Numbered from the stretch's first letter, positions 8,319-18,406 are shown. The stretch: 64,000 bases of DNA from Bradyrhizobium sp. CIAT3101 (GCF_029714945.1 NZ_CP121634.1:8453001-8517000); one strand, 5' to 3'. Made by a program: numbers and translations. Notes: generated by a model from the sequence alone, not told the origin.

Positions 8319-8504
8319 CTAGCGGCGGTGCCCGAGCGGGATTCCTAACTTGAGTGCCTTCTGCCGCAGCGATCCAACCGTTCGCTTTGTAAGTTTTGCG
8401 ATCTTCGTAACGGGTGTCTTCGCCCTAGAGTGTGCGCGCAGTTCCTTTACATCCGTCTTCGTGTACTCGCGACGTACAATCTTCTTGTTCAGCGTCTTGG
8501 GCAT
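8319..8504 (-). CDS. Small basic helical protein (putative HTH), 61 aa
   Basis: A 61-residue very basic protein starting MPKTLNKKIVRREY. The segment TPVTKIAKLTKRTVGSLRQKALKLGIPLG looks like a helix-turn-helix, in the style of the short GcrA/Myb-like proteins common in rhizobia, where a recognition helix carries the T-x-G-S-L-R-Q-K pattern. The start at 8504 is chosen because a clear ACGGAG ribosome site lies seven bases upstream; a longer frame to 8534 lacks one. It stands alone, with no operon partner. A role in DNA binding is a guess from composition; I know no characterised homologue. Confidence 0.65.
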   Translation of the reverse strand: MPKTLNKKIVRREYTKTDVKELRAHSRAKTPVTKIAKLTKRTVGSLRQKALKLGIPLGHRR

Positions 8505-8848
8505 AACAACTCCGTTGGCATTCTGTGCACACATCTAGCAGGGATGAAGTGGAGCTGCCAAGCATGCCAGGGTTGCATGCGCGAAACCTCCTGAACCCAT
8601 CGGATGCCCTCACTCGAAGCTTAGGGGCGACCTGAAGCTGCTCTGTCAGTTAGCCATATGTCCACTGCCAAGCAGAAATCTGAGCGGTACACACTGATAG
8701 TGCACGAACGCACCGCCCAACAAGCGTTCCCAAAGTACTGAACTCGAGACGCCTGCGCTCACTTCGGACCCAGCGCTGGTCTGCGTCGCCTAAAAATCCG
8801 GCCAGCAATTTCGGCTCGTGTTTGCAAGATCGTAGGGGTGACGCTCAC
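8505..8848. other. Intergenic, nothing recognised
   Basis: About 340 bases between two minus-strand genes. No coding similarity, terminator or operator stands out. Confidence 0.4.
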
Positions 8849-10948
8849 TTACGCCTTCCCGTCCAGCCAGCCGATCTTGCTTTTCAGGAACTGGAAGCCC
8901 AGCACCTGAAAGCCGGCATGATCCTTATTGTCCCTGCCATAGCCGTGACCGCCCGCGGCTGGCTCGTAGAGATAAGCCTCATAGCCCATCCCCTGAAGCT
9001 TGGCGACCATCTTGCGGGCGTGTCCGGGATGGACCCGATCGTCCCGCCGCGTCGTGGCGATCAGGATTGGCGGGTAGCCTTGCCCGGGCTTAGCAATATG
9101 GTAGGCGGAATAGGTCTTGAGCCATTCCCATTCTTCGGGCTTATCAGGGTCACCAAATTCCGCGATCCAACTCGCGCCCGCAAGCAGTTTCGTGTAGCGG
9201 CGCATGTCAATCAGCGGGATAGTACAGAACAGAGCGCCGAAATGCTCAGGATAGCGCGTCAGCATATTGCTGATGAGAATGCCGCCGTTCGATCCGCCCT
9301 CGGCCGCGATCCGCTTTGCCTGTGTGACGCCGCGGCGGACAAGGTCGGCCGCAACGCTTGCGAAGTCATCATGGGAGAGCCGCTTGCCGGCGAGCCGTCC
9401 AGCATCGTGCCATCGTGTGCCGAACTCACCGCCGCCGCGCAAATGTGCCTGCACCGTTGTGCCACCACGCTCGAGCCACAGCTTGCCGAGCGCCGAATTG
9501 TAGTACGGCTTGACTGAAATGCCGAACCCGCCATAACCGCTCATATGGACGGGCGCCTCGCCGGTCTCCTGTTTCGGTCCTGTCTGGACGTAGGGAATGC
9601 GCTCGCCGTCGACCGAGATCGCCTCATGCTGGGTGACCACCAGACCATCAGCGACAAAGGTCTTGGGCGCCTCCTTCAGCACGGCTGGACTTGCGACGCC
9701 TTGCTCCAGGAGCATCAGTAACGGGGGCGTGAGCGGATCCTCGATCTTTGCGAGCAGGTCACCATTACTCTCGGATGGATCGCGATCAAGCGGCCAGGCA
9801 TTGACGAGGCCCATATCGGGAAGCCTGCTCAGCTGCTCGCGGCCCCAAGTCGTAGGGAAAGGCGTGCAGATCTCGAACACCGGCCGCAGCTCGTCGAGGA
9901 GGGAGAGGACAAGCTTACCATCGACCCAGAAAAATCCCTGCAGTGCTCGCCGCGGCGAGTTTGCCAGAAATAGGACCGAGAAGTTGCGCTTTCCAGCGAG
10001 AAAGGCGGTCAGCGATATGCCGAGCAGGGTATCTGTCGGGTAGATTACTCCCTCGATTGTCGCGGCCGAGCGGAGCTTCACTGCTAGCCAATCCTGATGC
10101 GCTTCCAGCCGGATATCGGTAGGAAGGTCGAGCTTGATGTGCGCCCCTTGTTCGGTTCCAAGCCATGTGTGGGAATTGAAGAAATTCAGCTGTTTGGTGA
10201 ACCAGACCCGCTTCTCTTGGCCGGTACGATCGATTCTGCAGCTGACGCCCGTGTGATCGGCGATCGTCTCAAACACCACGCGCGCTCGTTCGATGGGTTC
10301 ACCGCGGCGCCACAATCGGACGGTCCGCGCATAGCCCGACAATGTCGCCATGCCCTCGCCATAGGCGCTGGACAATAGCAGCGCATTCTGATCGACCCAA
10401 GCGGCACTACCCTTCGCTTCATCGAGCACAAAACCATCAGGCACAAAACTCTTCTTAGTCAGTTCGAACTCGCGCAGCGTCACAGCATCGCTACCGCCCA
10501 GTGACAGAGCGAGTATCACTTGCGAGCTACCAGGCAGCATGGCGATCCAGCTTATAAGCCAGTCCTTCCGTTCAATGGCCGCGAGCTGATCCACATCGAG
10601 TAAAACATCCCATGACGGCCTCGACTTTCGAAACTCTGCTAAAGTCGTCCGCCGCCAAAGCCCCCTCGGATTGTCTGCATCTTTCCAAAGGTTGTAGAGA
10701 TGATCACCGTGCCGGCTGACATAGGGTATATTGTCCGCCCGGTCATAGATCGAAGCCAGTTGGTCGCGATCCTGCATGAATGTGGCTCCGCCAAAGACCT
10801 CCAGAGTTTTGGCATTTTGCTGCTCGACAAATTCGAGCGCCTGCGCCCCCTCTATCTCTTCCAGCCAGAGATACGGATCATCGTCAGGAACGGATAGCGT
10901 TGGCCTTCCATGGCTTATCTGCTCGAGGGGCGAGTTCGCTTCAGACAC
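8849..10948 (-). CDS. Prolyl oligopeptidase family S9A serine peptidase
   Basis: A 699-residue S9A peptidase, the normal length: an N-terminal beta-propeller beginning DDPYLWLEEIEGAQAL, then an alpha/beta-hydrolase domain. The catalytic Ser is in GGSNGG (near residue 551), Asp in RRDDRVHPGHA (near 636) and His in AAGGHGYGRDN (near 665), so the triad is complete. It cleaves short peptides after proline; no signal peptide is visible, so it should be cytoplasmic. The start is a GTG preceded by TAGGAG. It is monocistronic and unlike its neighbours in function; it may be a general peptide-turnover gene or may process a small peptide metabolite. Intact, with no frameshifts seen. Confidence 0.93.
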   Translation of the reverse strand: MSEANSPLEQISHGRPTLSVPDDDPYLWLEEIEGAQALEFVEQQNAKTLEVFGGATFMQDRDQLASIYDRADNIPYVSRHGDHLYNLWKDADNPRGLWRRTTLAEFRKSRPSWDVLLDVDQLAAIERKDWLISWIAMLPGSSQVILALSLGGSDAVTLREFELTKKSFVPDGFVLDEAKGSAAWVDQNALLLSSAYGEGMATLSGYARTVRLWRRGEPIERARVVFETIADHTGVSCRIDRTGQEKRVWFTKQLNFFNSHTWLGTEQGAHIKLDLPTDIRLEAHQDWLAVKLRSAATIEGVIYPTDTLLGISLTAFLAGKRNFSVLFLANSPRRALQGFFWVDGKLVLSLLDELRPVFEICTPFPTTWGREQLSRLPDMGLVNAWPLDRDPSESNGDLLAKIEDPLTPPLLMLLEQGVASPAVLKEAPKTFVADGLVVTQHEAISVDGERIPYVQTGPKQETGEAPVHMSGYGGFGISVKPYYNSALGKLWLERGGTTVQAHLRGGGEFGTRWHDAGRLAGKRLSHDDFASVAADLVRRGVTQAKRIAAEGGSNGGILISNMLTRYPEHFGALFCTIPLIDMRRYTKLLAGASWIAEFGDPDKPEEWEWLKTYSAYHIAKPGQGYPPILIATTRRDDRVHPGHARKMVAKLQGMGYEAYLYEPAAGGHGYGRDNKDHAGFQVLGFQFLKSKIGWLDGKA

Positions 10949-12002
10949 AATTCACTCCTACCTCAACCGCGTTTCGATACGCCGCCAATGCATGCTTCAT
11001 TTGCCCTCAGGCTACAACCTGACGCGCTAGTCACTTCAAGCTCATTCCTTAACTAATAGCAGTGGAACGTCCGCGCCTCAGGCTTTGCCGTTCTGAGGAG
11101 CAGGATCTGTCTGCGCATCAGAAGAAGATTCGCGCTCTCATCGTTGTTCCGATCGCCGCTTTATGTGAACGGGTCGCTGACGGGCAGGTTCGGGATCCGC
11201 GGCGTGCTTCGCAGCCGCGGCCCTCGCACATGGCGAACAGTCTTTTGTCTCCAGTGGCCACTAAGCACGGAACTGCCGCGACCGGAGCGCCCAAGACGCT
11301 GCTCGAGGAGTGTCTCGCCGCCATGAGCGTGTGCGATCACCGTAAAGGGCAAGCGGACCTCTTCTCAAGTCGATCGAGCGACTGCCGCGCCTCCTCCGTC
11401 ACGGCGAGACCTCAAAAGATAATGACAGAGCCTCAAAGCGACGTCTTCTAGCATCACCGGGCTTTCGTCGTGAAAACGGAATGCCGAGCCGCTGACCATC
11501 GATCCGCTCCCAATGCTCAGTAAGGCACGGCCGCACCGCCTTACCGCGGGCGTCATCGACCGTGATGAGCGTTTCGAAAAGCTGGCGGAACTACCGAGCG
11601 GCTGGCGGTGTCAATTGCGCTGACCAGGTGAGGCATTGGAAGTCCGGACATGCCTACTTGAGCCACCGTCGCGTTGTATTCTGAAGCGTGTCCGAAGTAT
11701 TACGGCACCGACTCGCGCCCTCGATCGCACTATCCTCATGACTCGCACAAGCGCGGCGCGAGGATAGCTGGCGTCACATAGTTGCCTATCTTGCCAGCAC
11801 TGCACGGTGACTACGGTGGTGTCAGAAATCCCACAAGCTTCAGTATTCCTACTTTGGAGCCGCTGATGGCACGCCCGCTCTCGCGCTAGGTTAGAGGCAC
11901 GCCCTCCTCCGCGATCGGCATGCCATTTGCCTCGGCTGATGACGAAGGCCCTGAAACTGATGTTGCTCGCAGCGAACTGCAGAAGGAGCAAAGGAGTTCA
12001 CG
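10949..12002. other. Intergenic about 1 kb, probably decayed DNA
   Basis: Several short open frames exist on both strands (for example 11062-11451 on plus), but none has a recognisable domain or a convincing ribosome site. Reads as degenerate sequence. Confidence 0.4.
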
Positions 12003-12185
12003 ATGAAAGCTGCGCATCACCATACCGCTCTGAGGCTAGTCAGACATGGCCTTGCCCTGGCCCGCATTGCCCCGCGGTCCGGTACATTCAGTGCCTCGCT
12101 GCTGGTGATGAAGATCATCGAACATTCGCTCAGCGCCGCATATCGGCAGCATCTCCAACGGATTTGGAGGACCACGCGCCTTTGA
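12003..12185 (+). CDS. Short hypothetical protein upstream of the methyltransferase
   Basis: A 60-codon frame beginning MKAAHHHTALRLVRHG with an excellent ribosome site (AAGGAG, six bases before ATG), ending about 70 bases before the MddA-like gene on the same strand. The product is basic and His-rich at the N-terminus with no recognised domain and no signal peptide. It could be a real small protein or a leader cistron; support is only the ribosome site and position. Confidence 0.4.
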   Translation: MKAAHHHTALRLVRHGLALARIAPRSGTFSASLLVMKIIEHSLSAAYRQHLQRIWRTTRL

Positions 12186-12257
12186 TCAGATGATCCTCGT
12201 GTTTCATCAGTGCGGCACGGCCTTGAGCGAGCCGTTGCCTAAAACCGGAGCCGATCA

Positions 12258-13037
12258 ATGCTCAAGATAAACTCTAAGAGACGAGCAGGTTGCCAAATAC
12301 GATCGGCTCGATTTATCCTTTTCCTCTACGGTTTGATGGCTTACGCGATGTTCCTTTTCACGATTGTCTACGCGGTCGGCTTCGTAAGCGGCATAGCTGT
12401 GCCGAAGACGATTGATAGCGGGCGCAGCGCGCCGGTCATCCATTCGCTTTCCATAAATCTCTTATTGATGGCTCTGTTCGCTACGCAGCACACCGGCATG
12501 GCCCGCAAGTGGTTCAAGAACTGGTCGACGCGATATGTTCCGAACAGCATTGAACGAAGTACTTACGTCCTCATAGCGAGCCTATGCCTCATGTTGTTGT
12601 TCTGGCAGTGGAGACCGCTCCCGGCGATTGTTTGGCAGGTCCAGGACCCCGACATATTCGTAATGGTTGCGACGCTATCATTCATTGGCTGGGCGCTCGT
12701 GTTTACCAGCACGTTTCTTATCGATCATTTCGAATTGTTCGGACTGTGTCAGGTCTACGCCAAACTCAGGGGTCGCGGCATACCGGCACCTCAGTTTCGG
12801 ACGCCGCTATACTACAAATACGTGCGACATCCCCTTTATCTCGGCTTTATCATCGCCTTCTGGGCCGCGCCGGTCATGACAATCGGGCATTTACTGTTTG
12901 CGGCCGTAACCACTATCTACATCTTTGTCGGGATTTTCTTCGAAGAGCGAGATCTTCTCAAACTGTACGGGGAGCAGTACCACCAGTACAAGCGACAAGC
13001 CTGCATGCTCATCCCGTGGCGAAAAGTACGCTCATAG
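12258..13037 (+). CDS. mddA: Methanethiol S-methyltransferase-like membrane protein (NnrU/ICMT superfamily)
   Basis: A 259-residue integral membrane protein with about six hydrophobic segments and the isoprenylcysteine-methyltransferase-like C-terminal block: YYKYVRHPLYLGFIIAFW followed by FFEERDLLKLYGEQYHQYK. This architecture is that of MddA, which methylates methanethiol to dimethyl sulfide with S-adenosylmethionine and is known from Bradyrhizobium. The ATG is preceded by CGGAG at about 8 bases. A close alternative is an NnrU-like protein of denitrification, but no denitrification genes are nearby. The gene appears intact; the symbol is given on family resemblance, not experimental evidence. 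Confidence 0.75.
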   Translation: MLKINSKRRAGCQIRSARFILFLYGLMAYAMFLFTIVYAVGFVSGIAVPKTIDSGRSAPVIHSLSINLLLMALFATQHTGMARKWFKNWSTRYVPNSIERSTYVLIASLCLMLLFWQWRPLPAIVWQVQDPDIFVMVATLSFIGWALVFTSTFLIDHFELFGLCQVYAKLRGRGIPAPQFRTPLYYKYVRHPLYLGFIIAFWAAPVMTIGHLLFAAVTTIYIFVGIFFEERDLLKLYGEQYHQYKRQACMLIPWRKVRS

Positions 13038-13696
13038 GAATCAGATAGATAATGGGGACCCGACCGAAATGGCGCATCGCCAGACTCGCAGTCGCCCTAG
13101 AAAGCTCGCGAGCGGCCCAGCTCCGTCTCAGCCACCAGGATGTCCGAAGCAACCAAAGACAGACCGCTTCTTAAGCACTCTGACGTTCGCTGCTGCGCAT
13201 ACAGAAGCGCATCACATGAGTCCGAGTCGGTACAGCAAATTGTTTCAGCGCGCGGCCGCCTCGGTACCTTAAAGCCATGATGATACAGCGCGCAGCTCTC
13301 CATGGACCGATTGGCAATACTGCGCGGCCGCTGCCCCGACCTTTTCTCTCGCAGATGAGCGACAGCTTCGAGGAGGGCACATTTTGTTGCCGTTGCCGGT
13401 CCAAATGCACTCGTGCCGCACTCTATCCTTTATTCATAAGCGACCGCATTGGGGGCGGCCAGCGTTCACCAACGAGCTTCGACACACAGCCACCTACTCC
13501 ATTGTCCGAATTAGCGCGCGCGTCTGGTACAGATCGATGCGTTCATTGCTCTTCGACAATCAAGCGTACAACCTCACGCAGCGTCAGGATCAAGTCCTTT
13601 CTTTGAGAGCGAATGTTGCGCCACAGTTACAGCAATTCGCGTTGGCGCTGCTATCACGCGCGAGGCCGGGGGCCACTAAAGGAAATGAAGCTCGAA
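13038..13696. other. Intergenic, probable promoter region of the barrel gene
   Basis: About 660 bases with no recognised gene. Expected to contain the promoter of the outer-membrane protein gene; no specific box was identified. Confidence 0.35.
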
Positions 13697-14437
13697 ATGA
13701 AGAACTTGTTGCTTATGACTGCGAGCATCGTCGCACTCACCGCTGCGGCGCCTGCAATCGCTGCGGATCTCGCTCCACAGCCCGTTTACACCAAGGCGCC
13801 AGCCCCACCGGTTGCGTTCGCACTCTACGACTGGAGCGGCTTCTATGCTGGTGTCAACGGCGGCTGGGGTTCGAGCCATAACTCGTGGGATTTCGCAGGC
13901 ACGACCCCTGAGGGCTCCCACGACGCAAGCGGCGGCACGGTGGGTGGGCAGATCGGCTATCGCTGGCAGATCGGCCAGACAGTGCTTGGCGTCGAAGGCC
14001 AGGGCAACTGGGCCGATTTCAACGGCTCCAATGTCAGCACTGCTTTTCCAAGCAACAGGAACCAGACAAAGGTCGATGCGTTCGGCCTGATCACTGGCCA
14101 GATCGGATATGCCGTCAGCAACGTTCTGCTGTATGCGAAAGGGGGCACCGCGATCGTTGGCAGCAGCTATCAGGTTAACTCCGTTGCTTCAGGCACGCAG
14201 CTTGGGAGCGCGGACACCACACGTTGGGGCGGCGTCGTTGGCGCCGGATTCGAGGTCAACTTGACGCCCAACTGGACAGCTGGACTCGAGTACGACCACG
14301 TGTTCATGCCGACTAGCGACGTGAACTTCACCGCCGCCGGTGGCGGCTCGTTTGGGAACGATCGCATCCGCCAGGATTTCGACGTCGTGACCGCGCGAGT
14401 CAATTACAAATTTATCTGGCCCGTAGCTCTCAAGTAA
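13697..14437 (+). CDS. Outer-membrane beta-barrel protein (Omp25/Omp31-like)
   Basis: A 246-residue secreted protein. A signal peptide MKNLLLMTASIVALTAAAPAIA ends at an AxA site (AIAAD), followed by the family opening PVYTKAPAPP and YDWSGFYAGVNGGWG, typical of rhizobial Omp25/31-like eight-strand barrels. Alternating strands end in a terminal aromatic-rich strand (VNYKFIWP). It should sit in the outer membrane as an abundant structural barrel. The ATG at 13697 is chosen because it gives the clean signal peptide; the frame extends upstream to 13613 without similarity. A hairpin terminator follows about 30 bases after the stop. Monocistronic and intact. Confidence 0.9.
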   Translation: MKNLLLMTASIVALTAAAPAIAADLAPQPVYTKAPAPPVAFALYDWSGFYAGVNGGWGSSHNSWDFAGTTPEGSHDASGGTVGGQIGYRWQIGQTVLGVEGQGNWADFNGSNVSTAFPSNRNQTKVDAFGLITGQIGYAVSNVLLYAKGGTAIVGSSYQVNSVASGTQLGSADTTRWGGVVGAGFEVNLTPNWTAGLEYDHVFMPTSDVNFTAAGGGSFGNDRIRQDFDVVTARVNYKFIWPVALK

Positions 14438-14466
14438 CGATCTCCCTACCTCCAAACAGCGATCCA

Positions 14467-14498
14467 GAGCCCCGGCCCTATGGTCGGGGCTCCTTCTT
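14467..14498 (+). terminator. Rho-independent terminator after the barrel gene
   Basis: Stem AGCCCCG (14468-14474) pairs with CGGGGCT (14485-14491) around a ten-base loop, followed by CCTTCTT. Position and orientation suit termination of the barrel gene. Confidence 0.75.
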
Positions 14499-15037
14499 GA
14501 TTAATTCAAGAGCGCAAGGTCGCTTAGGTGCCTCCATGTTTTAGAAGTGCCAGCTCTAACGCATTTCATGTCCGTTCAGGTCGTCTCGGCTTATGTGCTG
14601 AGCGACACCGAACGCGAGAGGCGCCGCAGTGTGACCGTTCCACAACTACGTTCGAGGTGTGTCACTGCCGATCTACGCAAAAGCTTCGCCTTCGTTGATC
14701 CAGCGCCATAAAACAAGTCAAACGCCGCGACCGTTGGGCTTTTTGCCTGCTTGATCGCATTTAATCCCCCGATGGCCTGGGGTTCGGCAATCGCAGCAGA
14801 GGACTTTCCATTATGCCCGCGAGGCACGCTCCAGGGCGATCTGCAAGGTTGGATGATGTGTGACGTGGACTATCTTGCCCGCGCCTGATTTACTGTGAAG
14901 CGCACGTTAGCGATTCTAGTTGCCGCGAAAATTGCGTTGAGCTCGCGGCCGTCACTTCGCCAGCGCGCGGCTCGCTTCTTCCGCAGATCAGCTTGCGACA
15001 TTCGTGTGGCGGCGTTCTGCGAGCGGAGGTGACCCCG
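14499..15037. other. Intergenic, nothing recognised
   Basis: Between the terminator and the convergent LuxR gene. Short open frames only, without recognisable domains. Confidence 0.4.
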
Positions 15038-15799
15038 TTAGGCCACCATAGGCGTTGCCAACGCAGGCTCGGCAAATTCAATGAGCCCGAGACGAATCGC
15101 CTTTACAAGACCATGAGTCCGGTTCGCCGTGCCGAGCTTGCGTATTGCGTTCTTCATATGAAAATTGACCGTATTCTCACTCACGTTCAGTATCTTCCCG
15201 ATTTCCCAGGACGATTTGCCCTCCGCCACCCATCGGAGGCAATCCTTCTCGCGCTCGGATAGGCTCACTCTGTTCGAACCGCTGTCCGAGGGCCTCGCGA
15301 TCTCCGCAAAGGCGGTATGGAATTGCCAGGCCAGCGCGTTGAGATGCTTCACATTCCTCTGAGGATCGGCGTCATCAAAGCGGGATGCAAACGAGATCAC
15401 AGATATTCGCCCTGATGGCCCAAACAATGGCACGCTGACACCATTCTTCAGGCCTGCCTCTCTCGCTTCCCGTAGTACACGTTGTTCACATGCCTGCAGT
15501 CGATGCTCTTTGGCGAGCTCGTCCCATAGAAACGGACCCGCAAACATCGGCGTCCGCCGGACCACCGGATCGAGAGTGTAGTACTTGCGTTCCAGATAGC
15601 GCCGCCACCACTCAGGCGGAACCTTCATAGCTACCAGAGGCGGTGGGCACCCCGGTAGACGAAGCGGCTCCGGGAAGGTGAGTGCTCCGTAAGCGACCTC
15701 AGTAAACCCCTCTTCGCTCGTACAGCTCACAAGCAGATCAAACAGCGCTTTTTGAGATTGCGTTCGCTCAGCGCATTCGACGAAGCTAAAGAGATTCAT
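15038..15799 (-). CDS. LuxR-family regulator with autoinducer-binding domain (LuxR solo)
   Basis: A 253-residue two-domain regulator. The N-terminal half has the autoinducer-binding pattern with WWRRYLERKYYTLDPVV (conserved W, Y, D, P); the C-terminal half is a LuxR helix-turn-helix, LSEREKDCLRWVAEGKSS through NVSENTVNFHMKNAIRKLG. Such proteins bind acyl-homoserine lactones or related ligands and control target promoters. No LuxI synthase is nearby, so this is a solo. The frame continues upstream to 15886, but a GAGG ribosome site before the ATG at 15799 and the MNLFSF opening, usual for the family, favour the shorter start. A second, truncated paralogue lies at 24679-24948. Intact. Confidence 0.88.
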   Translation of the reverse strand: MNLFSFVECAERTQSQKALFDLLVSCTSEEGFTEVAYGALTFPEPLRLPGCPPPLVAMKVPPEWWRRYLERKYYTLDPVVRRTPMFAGPFLWDELAKEHRLQACEQRVLREAREAGLKNGVSVPLFGPSGRISVISFASRFDDADPQRNVKHLNALAWQFHTAFAEIARPSDSGSNRVSLSEREKDCLRWVAEGKSSWEIGKILNVSENTVNFHMKNAIRKLGTANRTHGLVKAIRLGLIEFAEPALATPMVA

Positions 15800-16873
15800 A
15801 TGGCGCCTCACGCGATCGCGCCGAAAGGCCGTTGTGCGCCGTTCGATTTGGTCTGTTTCAGACGAGGTTCGTTGCGGTTCTGACATGCTCCAGATCGCAA
15901 CGCAGTCGCACGAATGCGGCGATAGCCAGGGTTTGAAAGGGCCGTCGGCGCAGGTAGAGATGCACGCGTTGCTGATATCGGAAAAATCGGAGCGCCGGCG
16001 TATTCCGGCCTGTTTGCATTACCGTGTCCAGATTGCTTCCGTCGGCGATCAAATCGTGGCGGATCGCGAGGGAAATGCCTGCGCCTATATTTCGTCGCAG
16101 GTCGATTGGCCTTGTTGTCGCTCCCGCTACGCCCTGCAGGCACCAGCCACTTGTTCGATCGCGCGTTGGGCGAGATCGAGACTCCAAGGCTTAGGCAGGC
16201 ACCTGAGCCGCGGTACGCAGATTTTCTTGATACCCGGCTCCAGCAGCTTGCTCCCACCATCAATGACCCGGTTGCAAGCGAGGATAACTTAGTCCTCACT
16301 CTATCGCCAATCAGTTCTTCCGTATCACGAACAGCGGCGCATAGCTGTTCGGCAGCGAGCCGGGGGCGGCGCAGACGCGATCTTTGAAGCGCACGGCGGC
16401 CCCGGATCCAAGGGACCGGGGTTTGGGTAAAGAATGCGCCACGTTTGTTGCCCTTATTGTGAGAACGCTGATGTTGCCGTCGAACTATTCCCTTAAGTCC
16501 ACCGCTTCTCTCAGCACGAGCCGATCGAAGCCGTTCATGCTGGTCACCGCCGTGCTGCTCGCTGAGATTGGCGAGATGTTCCGCGGAGGTACGGGCAAGC
16601 CCCGGAGCCCGATTGATGTAAAAGACGCTGAGCATCCGCTTCTCCGAGAACTTTGCGAGAACTTTGCAAGGGACGAAATGAGCACAGCAAGTATCGTACC
16701 AGTCGCGCCCTCGGAGGGCTAAGTCGTCAAGACAAGCACTTGGAAGAGATTGATGGGTCTTAACAGAAGCACTGCGACACTAGTCGGATTTGCGACAGCG
16801 CTGCTTGTACGAGCCACGACGCCCCTCGACGTAGATCAGGGCTGATTATGGGAAGGCCATCAGCGGCGTTTTT
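15800..16873. other. Intergenic about 1 kb, decayed
   Basis: Long shadow frames exist on both strands (for example 15808-16635 on minus) but are basic, low in hydrophobic periodicity and have no domain. Reads as decayed mobile-element DNA, family not identified. Confidence 0.35.
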
Positions 16874-18406
16874 TCACGGTGGGGATCGACCTTCGCGTAC
16901 GATCAACTGCGGTGATTGATTGGATGAAGAAGCATCCGCCGAATCGACGTAAATTGTCGCGCCAACCTGCACGCGACGCAGGTCCTGCCGGTATCCACCG
17001 GCTCTCGCCTTATGAACCGTCTCGATGGATGGAGGATCCTTTGCACCGAAGATAAGGACCTCCGCGAGGACGCGGCCGGTCATCGTGGACGGTCGCGAAA
17101 TGCCAAGTAGGCTGAGCACGGTCGGCACAAAGTCGCAGATACCTGAAGGCACATGCGATTCCACGCCGCCTCTGATCAATGGGCCCGCTAGGATGCCGAG
17201 CGACGACATTTCCTTGGCGTGCAGCCCGCCGTGCACACCGAGCCCAACCGGCGAATTTGGGCTCCAGCAGCGGCCGGGAAGACCGAAGGAATCGAGACCA
17301 TCGTCTCCCTGAAACGAAAACAATATGTCAGCCGATCGGGGATGATCGGCGAAGACCAGATGACGGGCAAGGCTACCTGGGGCGATCCCATCCTCCCCGC
17401 TCCTAGCGGCCGTAAAAACGGGTCCGCACCAGGGCCGTTCCATCATTGCCGCAACCGAGCGGCGGATGGCGCGGTCGGATGGCTCGGTCAGGTAAATGGC
17501 GCCAACCTGCCCCGATATGACGACCGCGTCGACCCCCGGTCCGGGCACTTGGTCACACCGCATCCCAGTCGCCTTTAACGTCTCCAAGAGATCAGCCTGC
17601 GCGTGCACCGTGACATGGCCATGCCCGGATGCTACGAGAAGATGCACGCCCTTGGGTGCCCCTTCGGATTCCCACCAATCAAGCACCCGGCCGAACTGGC
17701 GGTCGAGAAAGCGGATCGCCTCCAGCGTCGGCGTCGCGCCGATTCCACAATGATGCGACGAGGTGTCAGGCTCGCCGAAGGAGAGAATTGCGACATCAGG
17801 CTGAATTTGAGGCCAGACCTCATCAAGCAACGCCGAAGTTAGAAAGGCTTGAGCGGCAAGATCCGGCGTACCGTGAGGCGTCGGCGCGGGCGTCGGGCCA
17901 AGCCGCGCCTCTACCCTTTCGAGCATTGCGGCCGACGTGGCGACGCGAGCGAAATGACCCGAGAGCGTCACTTGGCTCAGGGATCGAGCCTTGTGGTTCA
18001 GCATGCGAGTTGCTCCGGCCGAATTGGAGGCGAGAACCGCAAACGTCTTGCCATTCGCCGCGAGGATCTCGCCCAGCGACGGCGCGCCGACCAGATGGCC
18101 GCCGCTCGCGGCATCGAGGTCCTCGACTAGGCGGTCGTCGCTCGTATCGATCAAGCGCGGCGCTGCGGCCACGCGGTCGAGAAACCTGTTGCCGACAATG
18201 CCATGACGATCCGGCGTCGCGCCAGTGATGAGGCTGGTCAGCGAAATCCGGGTCTCACTGGGATAGCTGGTGCGCTGCCGCGCTAACGTAGCACCGCGGC
18301 GCTTAAGTCTATCCAAGTTCGGCGTCAGCGATCGACTAATAAGATCGGGCCGAAGCCCGCCAAATAGCACGATGATAACGCGGTTTGGACCTGATCGATC
18401 TGACAT
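16874..18406 (-). CDS. Alkaline-phosphatase-superfamily phosphodiesterase-like protein
   Basis: A 510-residue protein of the type I phosphodiesterase/nucleotide pyrophosphatase superfamily. The N-terminal VIIVLFGGLRPDLI aligns with the usual metal-binding IDGLRPD segment, and SYPSETRISLTSLITGATP with DRHGIVGN is the nucleophile region (Thr52 likely). Further metal ligands appear in FGEPDTSSHHCG (near residue 214) and ASGHGHVTVH. Oddly, the first metal-ligand Asp of the DG pair reads Gly (FGG), which may lower activity. The family hydrolyses phosphodiesters, phosphonoacetate or similar; the substrate is unknown. It lies 223 bases downstream of a CoA transferase gene on the same strand, so they may share a transcript. 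Confidence 0.8.
   Translation of the reverse strand: MSDRSGPNRVIIVLFGGLRPDLISRSLTPNLDRLKRRGATLARQRTSYPSETRISLTSLITGATPDRHGIVGNRFLDRVAAAPRLIDTSDDRLVEDLDAASGGHLVGAPSLGEILAANGKTFAVLASNSAGATRMLNHKARSLSQVTLSGHFARVATSAAMLERVEARLGPTPAPTPHGTPDLAAQAFLTSALLDEVWPQIQPDVAILSFGEPDTSSHHCGIGATPTLEAIRFLDRQFGRVLDWWESEGAPKGVHLLVASGHGHVTVHAQADLLETLKATGMRCDQVPGPGVDAVVISGQVGAIYLTEPSDRAIRRSVAAMMERPWCGPVFTAARSGEDGIAPGSLARHLVFADHPRSADILFSFQGDDGLDSFGLPGRCWSPNSPVGLGVHGGLHAKEMSSLGILAGPLIRGGVESHVPSGICDFVPTVLSLLGISRPSTMTGRVLAEVLIFGAKDPPSIETVHKARAGGYRQDLRRVQVGATIYVDSADASSSNQSPQLIVREGRSPP

Noticed and set aside
1370..13590. Shared short sequence CTCACGCAGCGTCAG at about 1385 and 13573
   Set aside because: Only about 15 bases and partly self-complementary; no flanking similarity, so taken as chance.
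15808..16635. 275-codon minus-strand frame
   Set aside because: Arg/Ser-rich with no domain and overlapping the 5' extension of the LuxR gene; looks like a high-GC shadow of decayed DNA.
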